The notes beneath the pieces were generated by a model, which was given only the letters and a program-made list of their open reading frames with translations, did not search any database and was not told the DNA's origin. From NCBI RefSeq assembly GCF_050948175.1, contig NW_027490092.1, forward strand, positions 124,001 to 188,000: a DNA stretch of 64,000 nt, given 5' to 3'. Position numbers and translations under genes: made by a program. The stretch's first letter is position 1; each line of letters starts with the position of its first letter. Below, piece by piece: positions 13,419-28,057 of the stretch. Source of the DNA: Xylocopa sonorina. Lineage: Eukaryota; Arthropoda; Insecta; Hymenoptera; Apidae.

Positions 13419-16400
13419 ACTTCCATGCTAGGAAATAGCGTTTGCAGATGTCTACGTATCGTAGCAATAGAGTTCTAATGCTTCTCAAAACGCGATATAG
13501 CACCTCATTCTTATGTTTCATGGTAAGATATAATATTCATTGCGAAGTGTCATGTATATATCGCATTCACATCAAAAGAATGTAAATGCGACACTTCCAT
13601 GCTAGGAAATAGCGTTTGCAGATGTCTACGTATCGCAGCAATAGAGTTCCAATGCTTCCTAAAACGCGATATCGCATCTCCCTTCTATGTTTCATGATAA
13701 GGTATAATACTCATTGCGAAGTGTCATGTATACCTCGTATTCACTTCAAATGAATGTAAATGCGACACTTCCATGCTAGGAAATAGCGTTTGCAGATGTC
13801 TACGTATCGTAGCAATAGCGTAATAATGCTTCTTAAAACGAGATGTCGCATCTCACTGCTATGTTTCATGATAAGAAATAATATTCATTATGGAGTGATA
13901 TGTATACCTAGTACTCACTTCAAAAGAATGTAAATGCGACCCTTCCATGCTAGGGAATAGCCTTTGCAGATGTCTACGTATCGTAGCAATAGAGTTCTAA
14001 TGCTTCTTAGAACGCGATATCGCATCTCACTTTTATGTTTCATGATAAGATATAATATTCATTGCGAAGTGTCATGTATACCTCGTATTCACTTCAAAAG
14101 AATGTAAATGCGACACTTCCATGCTAGGAAATAGCGTTTGCAGATGTCTACGTATCGTAGCAATAGAGTTCTAATGCTTCTTAAAACGCGATATCGCATC
14201 TCACTTCTATGTTTCATGATAAGATATAATATTCATTATGGAGTGATATGTATACCTCGCACTCACTTCAAAAAAATGTAAATGCGACCCTTCCATGCTA
14301 GGGAATAGCCTTTGCAGATGTCTACGTATCGTAGCAATAGAGTTCCAATGCTTCTTAGAACGCGATATCGCATCTCACTTTTATGTTTCATGATAAGATA
14401 TAATATTCATTGCGAAGTGTCATGTATACCTCGTATTCACTTCAAAAGAATGTAAATGCGACACTTCCAAGCTAGGAAATAGCGTTTGCAGATGTCTACG
14501 TTTCGTAGCAATAGAGTTCAAATGCTTCTCAAAACGCGATATAGCACCTCATTCCTATGTTTCATGATAAGATATAATATTCATTGCGAAGTGTCATGTA
14601 TATCTCGTATTCACTTCAAACGAATGTATATGCGACACTTCCATGCTAGGAAATAGCGTTTGCAGATGTCTACGTATCGTAGCAATAGAGTTCTAATGCT
14701 TCTTAAAACGCGATATCGCATCTCACTGCTATATTACATGAGAAGATATAATTTTCATTGCGAAGTGTCATGTATATCTCGTATTCACATCAAAAGAATG
14801 TAATTGCGACACTTCCATGCTAGGAAATAGCGTTTGCAGATGTCTACGTATCGTAGCAATAGAGTTCTAATGCTTCTTATAACGAGATGCCTCATTTCAT
14901 TTCTATGTTCCGTGATAAGATATAATATTCATTGTGGAGTGTCTTGTATACCTCGTATTCACATCAAAAGAATGTAAATGCGACACATCCATGCTAGGAA
15001 ATAGCGTTTGCAGACTTCTATGTATCGCAGCAATAGAGTTCCAATGCTTCCTAAAACGCGATATCGCATCTCCCTTCTATGTTCCATGATAAGATACAAT
15101 ATTCATTGCGAAGTGTCGTGTATTCCTCGTATTCACTTTCAAAAGAACGTAAATAAGACACTTCCATGCTAGGAAATAGCGTTTGCAGATGTCTACGTAT
15201 CGTAGCAATAGAGTTCTAATGCTTCTCAAAACGCGATATAGCACCTCATTCCTATGTTTCATGATAAGATATAATATTCATTGCGAAGTGTCATGTATAT
15301 CTCGTATTCACTTCAAACGAATGTAAATGCGACACTTCCATGCTAGGAAATAGCGTTTGCAGATGTCTACGTATCGTAGCAATAGAGTTCTAATGCTTCT
15401 TGAAACGCGATATCGCATCTCATTCCTATGTTTCATGATAAGATATAATATTCATTGCGAAGTGTCATGTATATCTCGTATTCACTTCAAACGTATGTAA
15501 ATGCGACACTTCCATGCTAGGAAATAGCGTTTGCAGATGTCTACGTATCGTAGCAATAGAGTTCTAGTGCTTCTTAGAACGCGATATCGCATCTCACCTC
15601 TATGTTTCATGATAAGATATAATATTCATTGCGAAGTGTCATGTATATCTCGTATTCACTTCAAACGTATGTAAATGCGACACTTCCATGCTAGGAAATA
15701 GCGTTTGCAGATGTCTACGTATCGTAGCAATAGAGTTCTAGTGCTTCTTAGAACGCGATATCGCATCTCACCTCTATGTTTCATGATAAGATATAATATT
15801 CATTGCGAAGTGTCATGTATACCTCGTATTCACTTCAAAAGAATGTAAATGCGACACTTCCATGCTAGGAAATAGCGTTTGCAGATGTCTACGTATCGTA
15901 GCAATAGAGTTCTAATGCTTCTTAAAACGCGATATCGCTTCTCTTATCTATGTTTCATGATAACGTATAATATTCATTGCGAAGCGTCATGTATATCTCG
16001 TATTCACATCAAAAGAATGTAATTGCGACACTTCCATGCTAGGAAATAGCGTTTGCAGATGTCTACGTATCGTAGCAATAGAGTTCTAATGCTTCTTATA
16101 ACGAGATGCCTCATTTCATTTCTATGTTCCGTGATAAGATATAATATTCATTGTGGAGTGTCATGTATATCTCGTATTCACATCAAGAGAATGTAAATGC
16201 GACACTTCCATGCTAGGAAATAGCGTTTGCAGATGTCTACCTATCGCAGCAATAGAGTTCCAATGCTTCCTAAAACGCGATATCGCATCTCCCTTCTATG
16301 TTTCATGATAAGGTATAATATTCATTGCGAAGTGTCATGTATACCTCGTATTCACTTCAAATGAATGTAAATGCGATACTTCCATGCTAGGAAATAGCGT

Positions 16401-16725
16401 TTGCAGATGTCTACGTATCGTAGCAATAGAGTTCTAATGCTTCTCAAAACGCGATATAGCACCTCATTCCTATGATTCATGATAAGATATAATATTCATT
16501 GCGAAGTGTCATGTGTATCTCGTATTCACTTCAAACGAATGTAAATGCGACACTTCCATGCTAGGAAATAGCGTTTGCAGATGTCTACGTATCGTAGCAA
16601 TAGAGTTCTAATGCTTCTTAAAACGCGATATCGCATCTCATTCCTATGTTTCATGATAAGATATAATAATCATTGCGAAGTGTCATGTATACCTCGTATT
16701 CACTTCAAATGAATGTAAATGCGAT
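13419..16725 (+). repeat. 19-monomer block, copy 1 (3307 bp)
   Basis: This is the first copy of a tandem block made of eighteen 174-bp monomers and one 175-bp monomer (15014-15188, extra T in a CACTTTCAAAAG word). Bases 13419-16709 align with 16726-20016; the only internal mismatch I noticed is C14537 versus A17844. The start is fixed by the C13418/T16725 mismatch. Near-perfect identity over 3.3 kb among monomers that otherwise vary by several percent indicates a very recent duplication, or possibly an assembly artefact. Confidence 0.9.
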
Positions 16726-19700
16726 ACTTCCATGCTAGGAAATAGCGTTTGCAGATGTCTACGTATCGTAGCAATAGAGTTCTAATGCTTCTCAAAACGC
16801 GATATAGCACCTCATTCTTATGTTTCATGGTAAGATATAATATTCATTGCGAAGTGTCATGTATATATCGCATTCACATCAAAAGAATGTAAATGCGACA
16901 CTTCCATGCTAGGAAATAGCGTTTGCAGATGTCTACGTATCGCAGCAATAGAGTTCCAATGCTTCCTAAAACGCGATATCGCATCTCCCTTCTATGTTTC
17001 ATGATAAGGTATAATACTCATTGCGAAGTGTCATGTATACCTCGTATTCACTTCAAATGAATGTAAATGCGACACTTCCATGCTAGGAAATAGCGTTTGC
17101 AGATGTCTACGTATCGTAGCAATAGCGTAATAATGCTTCTTAAAACGAGATGTCGCATCTCACTGCTATGTTTCATGATAAGAAATAATATTCATTATGG
17201 AGTGATATGTATACCTAGTACTCACTTCAAAAGAATGTAAATGCGACCCTTCCATGCTAGGGAATAGCCTTTGCAGATGTCTACGTATCGTAGCAATAGA
17301 GTTCTAATGCTTCTTAGAACGCGATATCGCATCTCACTTTTATGTTTCATGATAAGATATAATATTCATTGCGAAGTGTCATGTATACCTCGTATTCACT
17401 TCAAAAGAATGTAAATGCGACACTTCCATGCTAGGAAATAGCGTTTGCAGATGTCTACGTATCGTAGCAATAGAGTTCTAATGCTTCTTAAAACGCGATA
17501 TCGCATCTCACTTCTATGTTTCATGATAAGATATAATATTCATTATGGAGTGATATGTATACCTCGCACTCACTTCAAAAAAATGTAAATGCGACCCTTC
17601 CATGCTAGGGAATAGCCTTTGCAGATGTCTACGTATCGTAGCAATAGAGTTCCAATGCTTCTTAGAACGCGATATCGCATCTCACTTTTATGTTTCATGA
17701 TAAGATATAATATTCATTGCGAAGTGTCATGTATACCTCGTATTCACTTCAAAAGAATGTAAATGCGACACTTCCAAGCTAGGAAATAGCGTTTGCAGAT
17801 GTCTACGTTTCGTAGCAATAGAGTTCAAATGCTTCTCAAAACGAGATATAGCACCTCATTCCTATGTTTCATGATAAGATATAATATTCATTGCGAAGTG
17901 TCATGTATATCTCGTATTCACTTCAAACGAATGTATATGCGACACTTCCATGCTAGGAAATAGCGTTTGCAGATGTCTACGTATCGTAGCAATAGAGTTC
18001 TAATGCTTCTTAAAACGCGATATCGCATCTCACTGCTATATTACATGAGAAGATATAATTTTCATTGCGAAGTGTCATGTATATCTCGTATTCACATCAA
18101 AAGAATGTAATTGCGACACTTCCATGCTAGGAAATAGCGTTTGCAGATGTCTACGTATCGTAGCAATAGAGTTCTAATGCTTCTTATAACGAGATGCCTC
18201 ATTTCATTTCTATGTTCCGTGATAAGATATAATATTCATTGTGGAGTGTCTTGTATACCTCGTATTCACATCAAAAGAATGTAAATGCGACACATCCATG
18301 CTAGGAAATAGCGTTTGCAGACTTCTATGTATCGCAGCAATAGAGTTCCAATGCTTCCTAAAACGCGATATCGCATCTCCCTTCTATGTTCCATGATAAG
18401 ATACAATATTCATTGCGAAGTGTCGTGTATTCCTCGTATTCACTTTCAAAAGAACGTAAATAAGACACTTCCATGCTAGGAAATAGCGTTTGCAGATGTC
18501 TACGTATCGTAGCAATAGAGTTCTAATGCTTCTCAAAACGCGATATAGCACCTCATTCCTATGTTTCATGATAAGATATAATATTCATTGCGAAGTGTCA
18601 TGTATATCTCGTATTCACTTCAAACGAATGTAAATGCGACACTTCCATGCTAGGAAATAGCGTTTGCAGATGTCTACGTATCGTAGCAATAGAGTTCTAA
18701 TGCTTCTTGAAACGCGATATCGCATCTCATTCCTATGTTTCATGATAAGATATAATATTCATTGCGAAGTGTCATGTATATCTCGTATTCACTTCAAACG
18801 TATGTAAATGCGACACTTCCATGCTAGGAAATAGCGTTTGCAGATGTCTACGTATCGTAGCAATAGAGTTCTAGTGCTTCTTAGAACGCGATATCGCATC
18901 TCACCTCTATGTTTCATGATAAGATATAATATTCATTGCGAAGTGTCATGTATATCTCGTATTCACTTCAAACGTATGTAAATGCGACACTTCCATGCTA
19001 GGAAATAGCGTTTGCAGATGTCTACGTATCGTAGCAATAGAGTTCTAGTGCTTCTTAGAACGCGATATCGCATCTCACCTCTATGTTTCATGATAAGATA
19101 TAATATTCATTGCGAAGTGTCATGTATACCTCGTATTCACTTCAAAAGAATGTAAATGCGACACTTCCATGCTAGGAAATAGCGTTTGCAGATGTCTACG
19201 TATCGTAGCAATAGAGTTCTAATGCTTCTTAAAACGCGATATCGCTTCTCTTATCTATGTTTCATGATAACGTATAATATTCATTGCGAAGCGTCATGTA
19301 TATCTCGTATTCACATCAAAAGAATGTAATTGCGACACTTCCATGCTAGGAAATAGCGTTTGCAGATGTCTACGTATCGTAGCAATAGAGTTCTAATGCT
19401 TCTTATAACGAGATGCCTCATTTCATTTCTATGTTCCGTGATAAGATATAATATTCATTGTGGAGTGTCATGTATATCTCGTATTCACATCAAGAGAATG
19501 TAAATGCGACACTTCCATGCTAGGAAATAGCGTTTGCAGATGTCTACCTATCGCAGCAATAGAGTTCCAATGCTTCCTAAAACGCGATATCGCATCTCCC
19601 TTCTATGTTTCATGATAAGGTATAATATTCATTGCGAAGTGTCATGTATACCTCGTATTCACTTCAAATGAATGTAAATGCGATACTTCCATGCTAGGAA

Positions 19701-20032
19701 ATAGCGTTTGCAGATGTCTACGTATCGTAGCAATAGAGTTCTAATGCTTCTCAAAACGCGATATAGCACCTCATTCCTATGATTCATGATAAGATATAAT
19801 ATTCATTGCGAAGTGTCATGTGTATCTCGTATTCACTTCAAACGAATGTAAATGCGACACTTCCATGCTAGGAAATAGCGTTTGCAGATGTCTACGTATC
19901 GTAGCAATAGAGTTCTAATGCTTCTTAAAACGCGATATCGCATCTCATTCCTATGTTTCATGATAAGATATAATAATCATTGCGAAGTGTCATGTATACC
20001 TCGTATTCACTTCAAACGAATGTAAATGCGAC
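16726..20032 (+). repeat. 19-monomer block, copy 2 (3307 bp)
   Basis: This is the second tandem copy of the preceding block. It includes the same 175-bp monomer (18321-18495), the TTCATGGTAAG and CATTCTTATG variants at its start, and the ATGATTCATGATAAG and GTGTGTATCTCG variants near its end. Identity with copy 1 breaks at 20017 and 20032, where C replaces T in both cases. A third, diverged partial copy follows from about 20188. Confidence 0.9.
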
Positions 20033-23000
20033 ACTTCCATGCTAGGAAATAGCGTTTGCAGATGTCTACGTATCGTAGCAATAGAGTTCTAATGCTTCTT
20101 AAAACGCGATATCGCATCTCATTCCTATGTTTCATGATAAGTTATAATAATCATTGCGAAGTGTCATGTATATCTCGTATTCACTTCAAACGAATTTAAA
20201 TGCGACACTTCCATGCTAGGAAATAGCGTTTGCAGACGTCTACGTATCGTAGCAATAGAGTTCTAATGCTTCTCAAAACGCGATATAGCACCTCATTCCT
20301 ATGTTTCATGAGAAGATATAATATTCATTGCGATGTGTCATGTATACCTCGTATTCACTTCAAAAGAATGTAAATGCGACACTTCCATGCTAGGAAATAG
20401 CGTTTGCAGATATCTACGTATCGTAGCAATAGAGTTCTAATGCTTCTCAAAACGCGATATGGCACCTCATTCCTATGTTTCATGATAAGATATAATATTC
20501 ATTGCGAAGTGTCATGTATATCTCGCATTCACATCTAAAGAATGTAAATGCGACACTTCCATGCTAGGAAATAGCGTTTGCAGATGTCTACGTATCGCAG
20601 CAATAGAGTTCCAATGCTTCCTAAAACGCGATATCGCATCTCCCTTCTATGTTTCATGATAAGGTATAATATTCATTGCGAAGTGTCATGTATACCTCGT
20701 ATTCACTTCAAATGAATGTAAATGCGACACTTCCATGCTAGGAAATAGCGTTTGCAGATGTCTACGTATCGCAGCAATAGAGTTCCAATGCTTCGTAAAA
20801 CGCGATATCGCATCTCCCTTCTATGTTTCATGATAAGGTATAATATTCATTGCGAAGTGTCATGTATACCTCGTATTCACTTCAAATGAATGTAAATGCG
20901 ACACTTCCATGCTAGGAAATAGCGTTTGCAGATGTCTACGTATCGTAGCAATAGCGTAATAATGCTTCTTAAAACGAGATGTCGCATCTCACTGCTATGT
21001 TTCATGATAAGATATAATATTCATTATGGAGTGATATGTATACCTAGTACCCACTTCAAAAGAATGTAAATGTGACCCTTCCATGCTAGGGAATAGCCTT
21101 TGCAGATGTCTACGTATCGTAGCAATAGAGTTCTAATGCCTCTTAGAACGCGATATCGCATCTCACTTTTATGTTTCATGATAAGATATAATATTCATTG
21201 CGAAGTGTCATGTATACCTCGTATTCACTTCAAAAGAATGTAAATGCGACACTTCCATGCTAGGAAATAGAGTTTGCAGATGTCTACGTATCGTAGCAAT
21301 AGAGTTCTAATGCTTCTTAAAACGCGATATCGCATCTCACTGCTATGTTTCATGATAAGATATAATATTCATTATGGAGTGATATGTATACCTCGTACTC
21401 ACTTCAAAAGAATGTAAATGCGACCCTTCCATGCTAGGGAATAGCCTTTGCAGATGTCTACGTATCGTAGCAATAGAGTTCCAATGCTTCCTAAAACGCG
21501 ATATCGCATCTCCCTTCTATGTTTCATGATAAGGTATAATATTCATTGCGAAGTGTAATGTATACCTCGTATTCACTTGAAATGAATGTAAATGCGACAC
21601 TTCCATGCTAGGAAATAGCGTTTGCAGATGTCTACGTATCGTAGCAATAGAGATCTAGTGCTGCTTAGAACGCGATATCGCATCTCACCTCTATGTTTCA
21701 TGATAAGATATAACATTCACTGCGAAGTGTCATGTATACCTCGTATTCACTTCAAAAGAACGTAAATAAGACACTTCCATGCTAGGAAATAGCGTTTGCA
21801 GATGTCTACGTATCGCAGCAATAGAGTTCTAATGCTTCTTAAAACGAGATGCCTCATTTCATTTCTATGTTCCGTGATAAGATATAATATTCAGTGTGGA
21901 GTGTCATGTATACCTCGTATTCACATCAAAAGAATGTAAATGCCACACTTCCATGCTAGGAAATAGCGATTGCAGATGTCTACGTATAGTAGCAATAGAG
22001 TTCTAATGCTTCTCAAAACGCGATATAGCACCTCATTCCTATGTTTCATGATAAGATATAATATTCATTGCGAAGTGTCATGTATATCTCGTATTCACTT
22101 CAAATGCATGTAAATGCGACACTTCCATGCTAGGAAATAGCGTTTGCAGATGTCTACGTACGTAGCAATAGAGTTCTAATGCTTCTTAAAACGCGATATC
22201 GCATCTCACTGCTATGTTTCATGATAAGATATAATATTCATTATGGAGTGATATGTATACCTCGTACTCACTTCAAAAGAATGTAAATGCGACCCTTCCA
22301 TGCTAGGGAATAGCCTTTGCAGATGTCTACGTATCGTAGCAATGGAGTTCCAATGCTTCTTAGAACGCGATATCGCATCTCACTTTTATGTTTCATGATA
22401 AGATATAATATTCATTGCGAAGTGTCATGTATACCGCGATTTCTCTTCACAAGAATGTAAATGCGACACTTCCTTGATAGGAAATAGCGTTTGCAGATGT
22501 CTACGTATCGCAGCAATAGAGTTTCAATGCTTCCTAAAACGCGATATCGCATCTCCCTTCTATGTTTCATGATAAGGTATAATATTCATTGCGAAGTGCC
22601 ATGTATACCTCGTATTCACTTCAAATGAATGTAAATGCGACACTTCCATGCTAGGAAATAGCGTTTGCAGGTGTCTACGTATCGTAGCAATAGAGTTCTA
22701 ATGCTTCTCAAAACGCGATATAGCACCTCATTCCTATGTTTCATGATAAGATATAATATTCATTGCGAAGTGTCATGTATATCTCGTATTCACTTCAAAC
22801 GAATGTAAATGCGACACTTCCATGCTAGGAAATAGCGTTTGCAGATATCTACGTATCGTAGCAATAGAGTTCTAATGCTTCTTAAAACGCGATATCGCAT
22901 CTCATTCCTATGTTTCATGATAAGATATAATATTCATTGCGAAGTGTCATGTATATCTTGTATTCACTTCAAAGGAATGTAAATGCGACACTTCCATGCT

Positions 23001-24910
23001 AGGAAATAGCGTTTGCAGATGTCTACGTATCGTAGCAATAGAGTTCTAATGCTTCTCAAAACGCGATATAGCACCTCATTCCTATGTTTCATGAGAAGAT
23101 ATAATATTCATTATGGAGTGTTATGTATACCTCGTACTCACTTCAAAAGAATGTAAATGCGACCCTCCCATCCTAGGAAATAGCGTTTGCAGATGTCTAC
23201 GTATCGTAGCAATAGAGTTCTAGTGCTTCTTAGAACGCGATATCGCATCTCACCTCTATGTTTCATGATAAGATATAATATTCATTGCGAAGTGTCATGT
23301 ATACCTCGTATTCACTTCAAAAGAACGTAAATAAGACACTTCCATGCTAGGAAATAGCGTTTGCAGATGTCTACGTATCGTAGCAATAGTGTTCTAATGC
23401 TCCTTAAAACGCGATATCGCATCTCACTTCTATGTTTCATGATAAGATATAATATTCATTGCGAAGTGTCATGTATACCTCGTATTCACTTCAAAAGAAT
23501 GTAAATATGACACTGCCATGCTAGGAAATAGCGTTTGCAGATGTCTATGTACCGTAGCAATAGAGTAATAATGCTTCTTAAAACGAGATGTCGCATCTCA
23601 CTGCTATGTTTCATGATAAGGTATAATATTCATTATGGAGTGATATGTATACCTCGTACTGACTTCAAAAGAATGTAAATGCGACCCTTCTATGCTAGGG
23701 AATAGCCTTTGCAGATGTCTACGTATCGTAGCAATAGAGTTCTAATGCTTCTTAGAACGCGATATCGCATCTCACTTTTATGTTTCATGATAACATATAA
23801 TATTCATTGCTATGTGTCATGTATACCTCGTATTCACTTCAAAAGAATGTAAATGCGACACTTCCATGCTAGGAAATTGCGTTTGCAGATGTCTACGTAT
23901 CGTAGCAATAGAGTTCTAATGCTTCTCAAAACGCGATATAGCACCTCATTCCTATGTTTCATGATAAGATATAATATTCATTGCAATGTGTCATGTATAT
24001 CTCGTATTCACATCAAAAGAATGTAAATGCGACACTTCCATGCTAGGGAATAGCCTTTGCAGATGTCTACGTATCGTAGCAATAGAGTTCTAATGCTTCT
24101 CAAAACGCGATATAGCACCTCATTCCTATGTTTCATGATAAGAAATAATATTCATTGCGATGTGTCATGTATATCTCGTATTCACATCAAAAGAATGTAA
24201 ATGCGACACTTCCATGCTAGGAAATAGCGTTTGCAGATGTCTACGTATCGCAGCAATAGAGTTCCAACGCTTCCTAAAACGCGATATCGCATCTCCCTTC
24301 TATGTTTCATGTTAAGGTATAATATTCATTGCGAAGTGTCATGTATACCTCGTATTCACCTCAAATGAATGTAAATGCGACACTTCCTTGCTAGGAAATA
24401 TTGTTTGCAGATGTCTACGTATCACAGCAATAGAGTACTAGTGCTTCTTAAAACGAGATGTCGTATTTCATTTCTATGTTTCATAATAAGATATAATACT
24501 CATTGTGTAATGTTATATATACCTCGTATTCACTTCAGTGGAATGTAAGTGCCACATGTCCATGCTAGGAAATAGAGTTTGCAGATGTCTACGTATCGCA
24601 GCAATAGAGTTCTTGTGCTTCCTAAAACGCGATATCGCATCTCTCTTCTATGTTTCATGATAAGGTATAATATTCATTGCGAAGTGTCATGTATACCTCG
24701 TATTCACTTCAAAAGAACGTAAATAAGACACTTCCATGCTAGGAAATAGCGTTTGCAGATGTCTACGTATCGTAGCAATAGAGTTCTAATGCTCCTTAAA
24801 ACGCGATATCGCATCTCACTTCTATGTTTCATGAGAAGATATAATATTCATTGCGAAGTGTCATGTATATCTCGTATTCACATCAAAAGAATGTAAATGC
24901 GACACTTCCA
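20033..24910 (+). repeat. Array segment with a diverged partial third copy of the 19-mer region
   Basis: From about 20188 to 21500 the monomer order follows that from 13226 onward: CGAATTTAAATGCG, GCAGACGTCTACG, then the CGCAGC/TTCCAATGC and TAGCGTAATAATGC units. The shift is 6962 bp, rising to 7136 after one extra monomer at 20758 that duplicates the unit at 20584. The match begins upstream of the 19-mer boundary at 13419, so the source included its left flank. The rest, to 24910, is mixed subtypes without a clear period. The monomer at 22150 is 173 bp, having lost one base in CTACGTACGTAGC. No genes. Confidence 0.75.
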
Positions 24911-27900
24911 TGCTAGGGAATAGCCTTTGCAGATGTCTACGTACCGTAGCAATAGAGTTCTAATGCTTCTCAAAACGCGATATAGCACCTCATTCCTATG
25001 TTTCATGATAAGATATAATATTCATTGCGATGTGTCATGTATATCTCGTATTCACATCAAAAGAATGTAAATGCGACACTTCCATGCTAGGAAGTAGCGT
25101 TTGCAAATGTCTACGTATCGCAGCAATAGAGTTCCAACGCTTCCTAAAACGCGATATCGCATCTCCCTTCTATGTTTCATGATAAGGTATAATATTCATT
25201 GCGAAGTGTCATGTATACCTCGTATTCACTTCAAATGAATGTAAATGCGACACTTCCATGCTAGGAAGTAACGTTTGCAGATGTCTACGTATCGTAGCAA
25301 TAGAGTACTAATGCTTCTTAGAACGCGATATCGCATCTCACTGCTATGTTTCATGATAAGATATAATATTCATTATGGAGTGATATGTATACATCGTACT
25401 CACTTCAAAAGAATGTAAATGCGACGCTTCCATGCTAGGGAATATCCTTTGCAGATGTCTACGTATCGTAGCAATAGAGTTCTAATGCTTCTCAAAACGC
25501 GATATAGCACCTCCTTCCTATGTTTCATGATAAGATATAATATTCATTATGGAGTGTTATGTATACCTCGTACTCACTTCAAAAAAATGTAAATGCGTCC
25601 CTTCCATCCTGGGAAATAACGTTTGCAGATGTCTACGTATCGTAGCAATAGAGTTCTAGTGCTTCTTAGAACGCGATATCGCATCTCACTTCTATGTTTC
25701 ATGATAAGATATAATATTCATTGCGAAGTGTCATGTATATCTCGTTTTCACTTCAAACGAATGTAAATGCGACACTTCCATGCTAGGAAATAGCGTTTGC
25801 AGATGTCTACGTATCGTAGCAATAGAGTTCTAATGCTTCTTAAAACGCGATATCGCATCTCATTCCTATGTTTCATGATAAGATATAATATTCATTGCGA
25901 AGTGTCATGTATATCTCGTATTCACTTCAAACGAATGTAAATGCGACACGTCCATGCTGGGATATAGCGTTTACAGATGTCTACGTATCGTAGCAATAGA
26001 GTTCTAATGCTTCTCAAAACGCGATATAGCACCTCATTCCTATGTTTCATGAGAAGATATAATATTCATTATGGAGTGTTATGTATACCTCGTACTCACT
26101 TCAAAGGAATGTAAATGCGACACTTCCATGCTAGGAAATAGCGTTTGCAGATGTCTACGTATCGTAGCAATAGAGTTCTAATGCTTCACAAAACGCGATA
26201 TAGCACCTCATTCCTATGTTTCATGAGAAGATATAATATTCATTATGGAGTGTTATGTATACCTCGTACTCACTTCAAAAGAATGTAAATGCGACCCTTC
26301 CATCCTAGAAAAATAGCGTTTGCAGATGTCTACGTATCGTAGCAATAGAGTTCTAGTGCTTCTTAGAACGCTATATCGCATCTCACCTCTATGTTTCATG
26401 ATAAGATATAGTATTCATTGCGAAGTGTCATGTATACCTCGATTTCTCTTCTCAAGAATGTAAATGCGACCCTTCCGTCCTAGGAAATAGCGTTTGCAGA
26501 TGTCTACGTATCGCAGCAATAGAGTTCTAATGCTTCTTAAAACGCGATATCGCATCTCACTGCTATGTTTCATGATAAGATATAGTATTCATTGCGAAGT
26601 GTCATGTATACCTCGTATTCACTTCAAAAGAACGTAAATAAGACACTTCCATGCTAGGAAATAGCGTTTGCAGATGTCTACGTATCGTAGCAATAGAGTT
26701 CTAATGCTCCTTAAAACGCGATATCGCATCTCACTTCTATGTTTCATGATATGATATAATATTCATTGCGAAGTGTCATGTATACATCGTACTCACTTCA
26801 AAAGAATGTAAATGCGACCCTTCTATGCTAGGGAATAGCCTTTGCAGATGTCTACGTATCGTAGCAATAGAGTTCTAATGCTTCTTAGAACGCGATATCG
26901 CATCTCACTTTTATGTTTCATGATAAGATATAATATTCATTGCGAAGTGTCATGTATATCTCGTATTCACTTCAAACGAATGTAAATGCGACACTTCCAT
27001 GCTGGGAAATAGCGTTTACAGATGTCTACGTATCGTAGCAATAGAGTTCTAATGCTTCTCAAAACGCGATATAGCACCTCATTCCTATGTTTCATGAGAA
27101 GATATAATATTCATTATGGAGTGTTATGTATACCTCGTACTCACTTCAAAAGAATGTAAATGCGACACTTCCATGCTAGGAAATAGCGTTTGCAGATGTC
27201 TACGTATCGTAGCAATAGAGTTCTAATGCGTCTTAAAACGAGATGCCGCATTTCATTTCTATGTTTCGTGATAAGATATAATATTCATTGTGGAGTGTTA
27301 TGTATACGTCGTATTCACTTCAGTGGAATGTAAGTGGAATGTAAGTGGAATGTAAGTGTAATGCTAGGAAATAGAGTTTGTAGATGTCTACGCATATTAG
27401 CAATAGGGTTCTAATGCTTCTCAAAACGCGACATAGCACCTCATTCCTATGTTTCATGATAAGATATAATATTCATTGCGAAGTGTCATGCATATCTTGT
27501 ATTCACTTCAAAAGAATGTAAATGCGACACTTCCATGCTAGGAAATAGCGTTTGCAGATGTCTACGTATCGCAGCAATAGAGTTTTAATGCTTCCTAAAA
27601 CGCGATATCGCACCTCTCTTCTATGTTTCATGATAAGGTATAATATTCATTGCGAAGTGTCATGTATACCTCGTATTCACTTCAAAAGAATATAAATGCG
27701 ACACTTCCTTGCTAGGAAATATTGTTTGCAGATGTCTACGTATCACAACAATAGAGTACTAATGCTTCTTAAAACGAGATGTCGTATTTCACTTCTATGT
27801 TTCGTAATAAGATATAATATTCATTGTGTAATGTTATATATACCTCGTATTCACTTCAGTGGAATGTAAGTGCGAAATTTCCTTGCTAGGAAATAGAGTT

Positions 27901-28057
27901 TGCAGATGTCTACGTATAATAGCAATAGAGTTCTAATGCTTCTCAAAACGCGATATAGCACCTCATTCCTATGTTTCATGATAAGCTATAATATTCATTG
28001 CGAAGTGTCATGTGTATCTCGTATTCACTTCAAAAGAATGTAAATGCGACACTTCCG
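24911..28057 (+). repeat. 18-monomer block, copy 1 (3147 bp)
   Basis: This is the first copy of a second large tandem block: sixteen 174-bp monomers, one 175-bp monomer (26151-26325, five As after CTAG) and one 188-bp monomer (27196-27383). It aligns with 28058-31204. I noted about seven substitutions: 25106, 25950, 26188, 26752, 27408, 27412 and about 27678. The left boundary is the A24910/G28057 mismatch. Flanking monomers outside the block differ between copies. Confidence 0.9.
27196..27383 (+). repeat. 188-bp expansion monomer (three 11-bp units)
   Basis: Three consecutive copies of GTGGAATGTAA (27323-27355) precede GTGTAATGCTAGG, adding 14 bp net. The first half is the GCGTCTTAAAACGAG / GATGCCGC subtype. 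The following monomer has GTAGATGTCTACGC and CATATTAGC. It is duplicated with the 18-mer block. Confidence 0.93.

Noticed and set aside
27323..27355. Telomeric or independent microsatellite tract
   Set aside because: The GTGGAATGTAA triplet is limited to 2-3 units at a fixed position within one monomer subtype and does not resemble telomere repeats.
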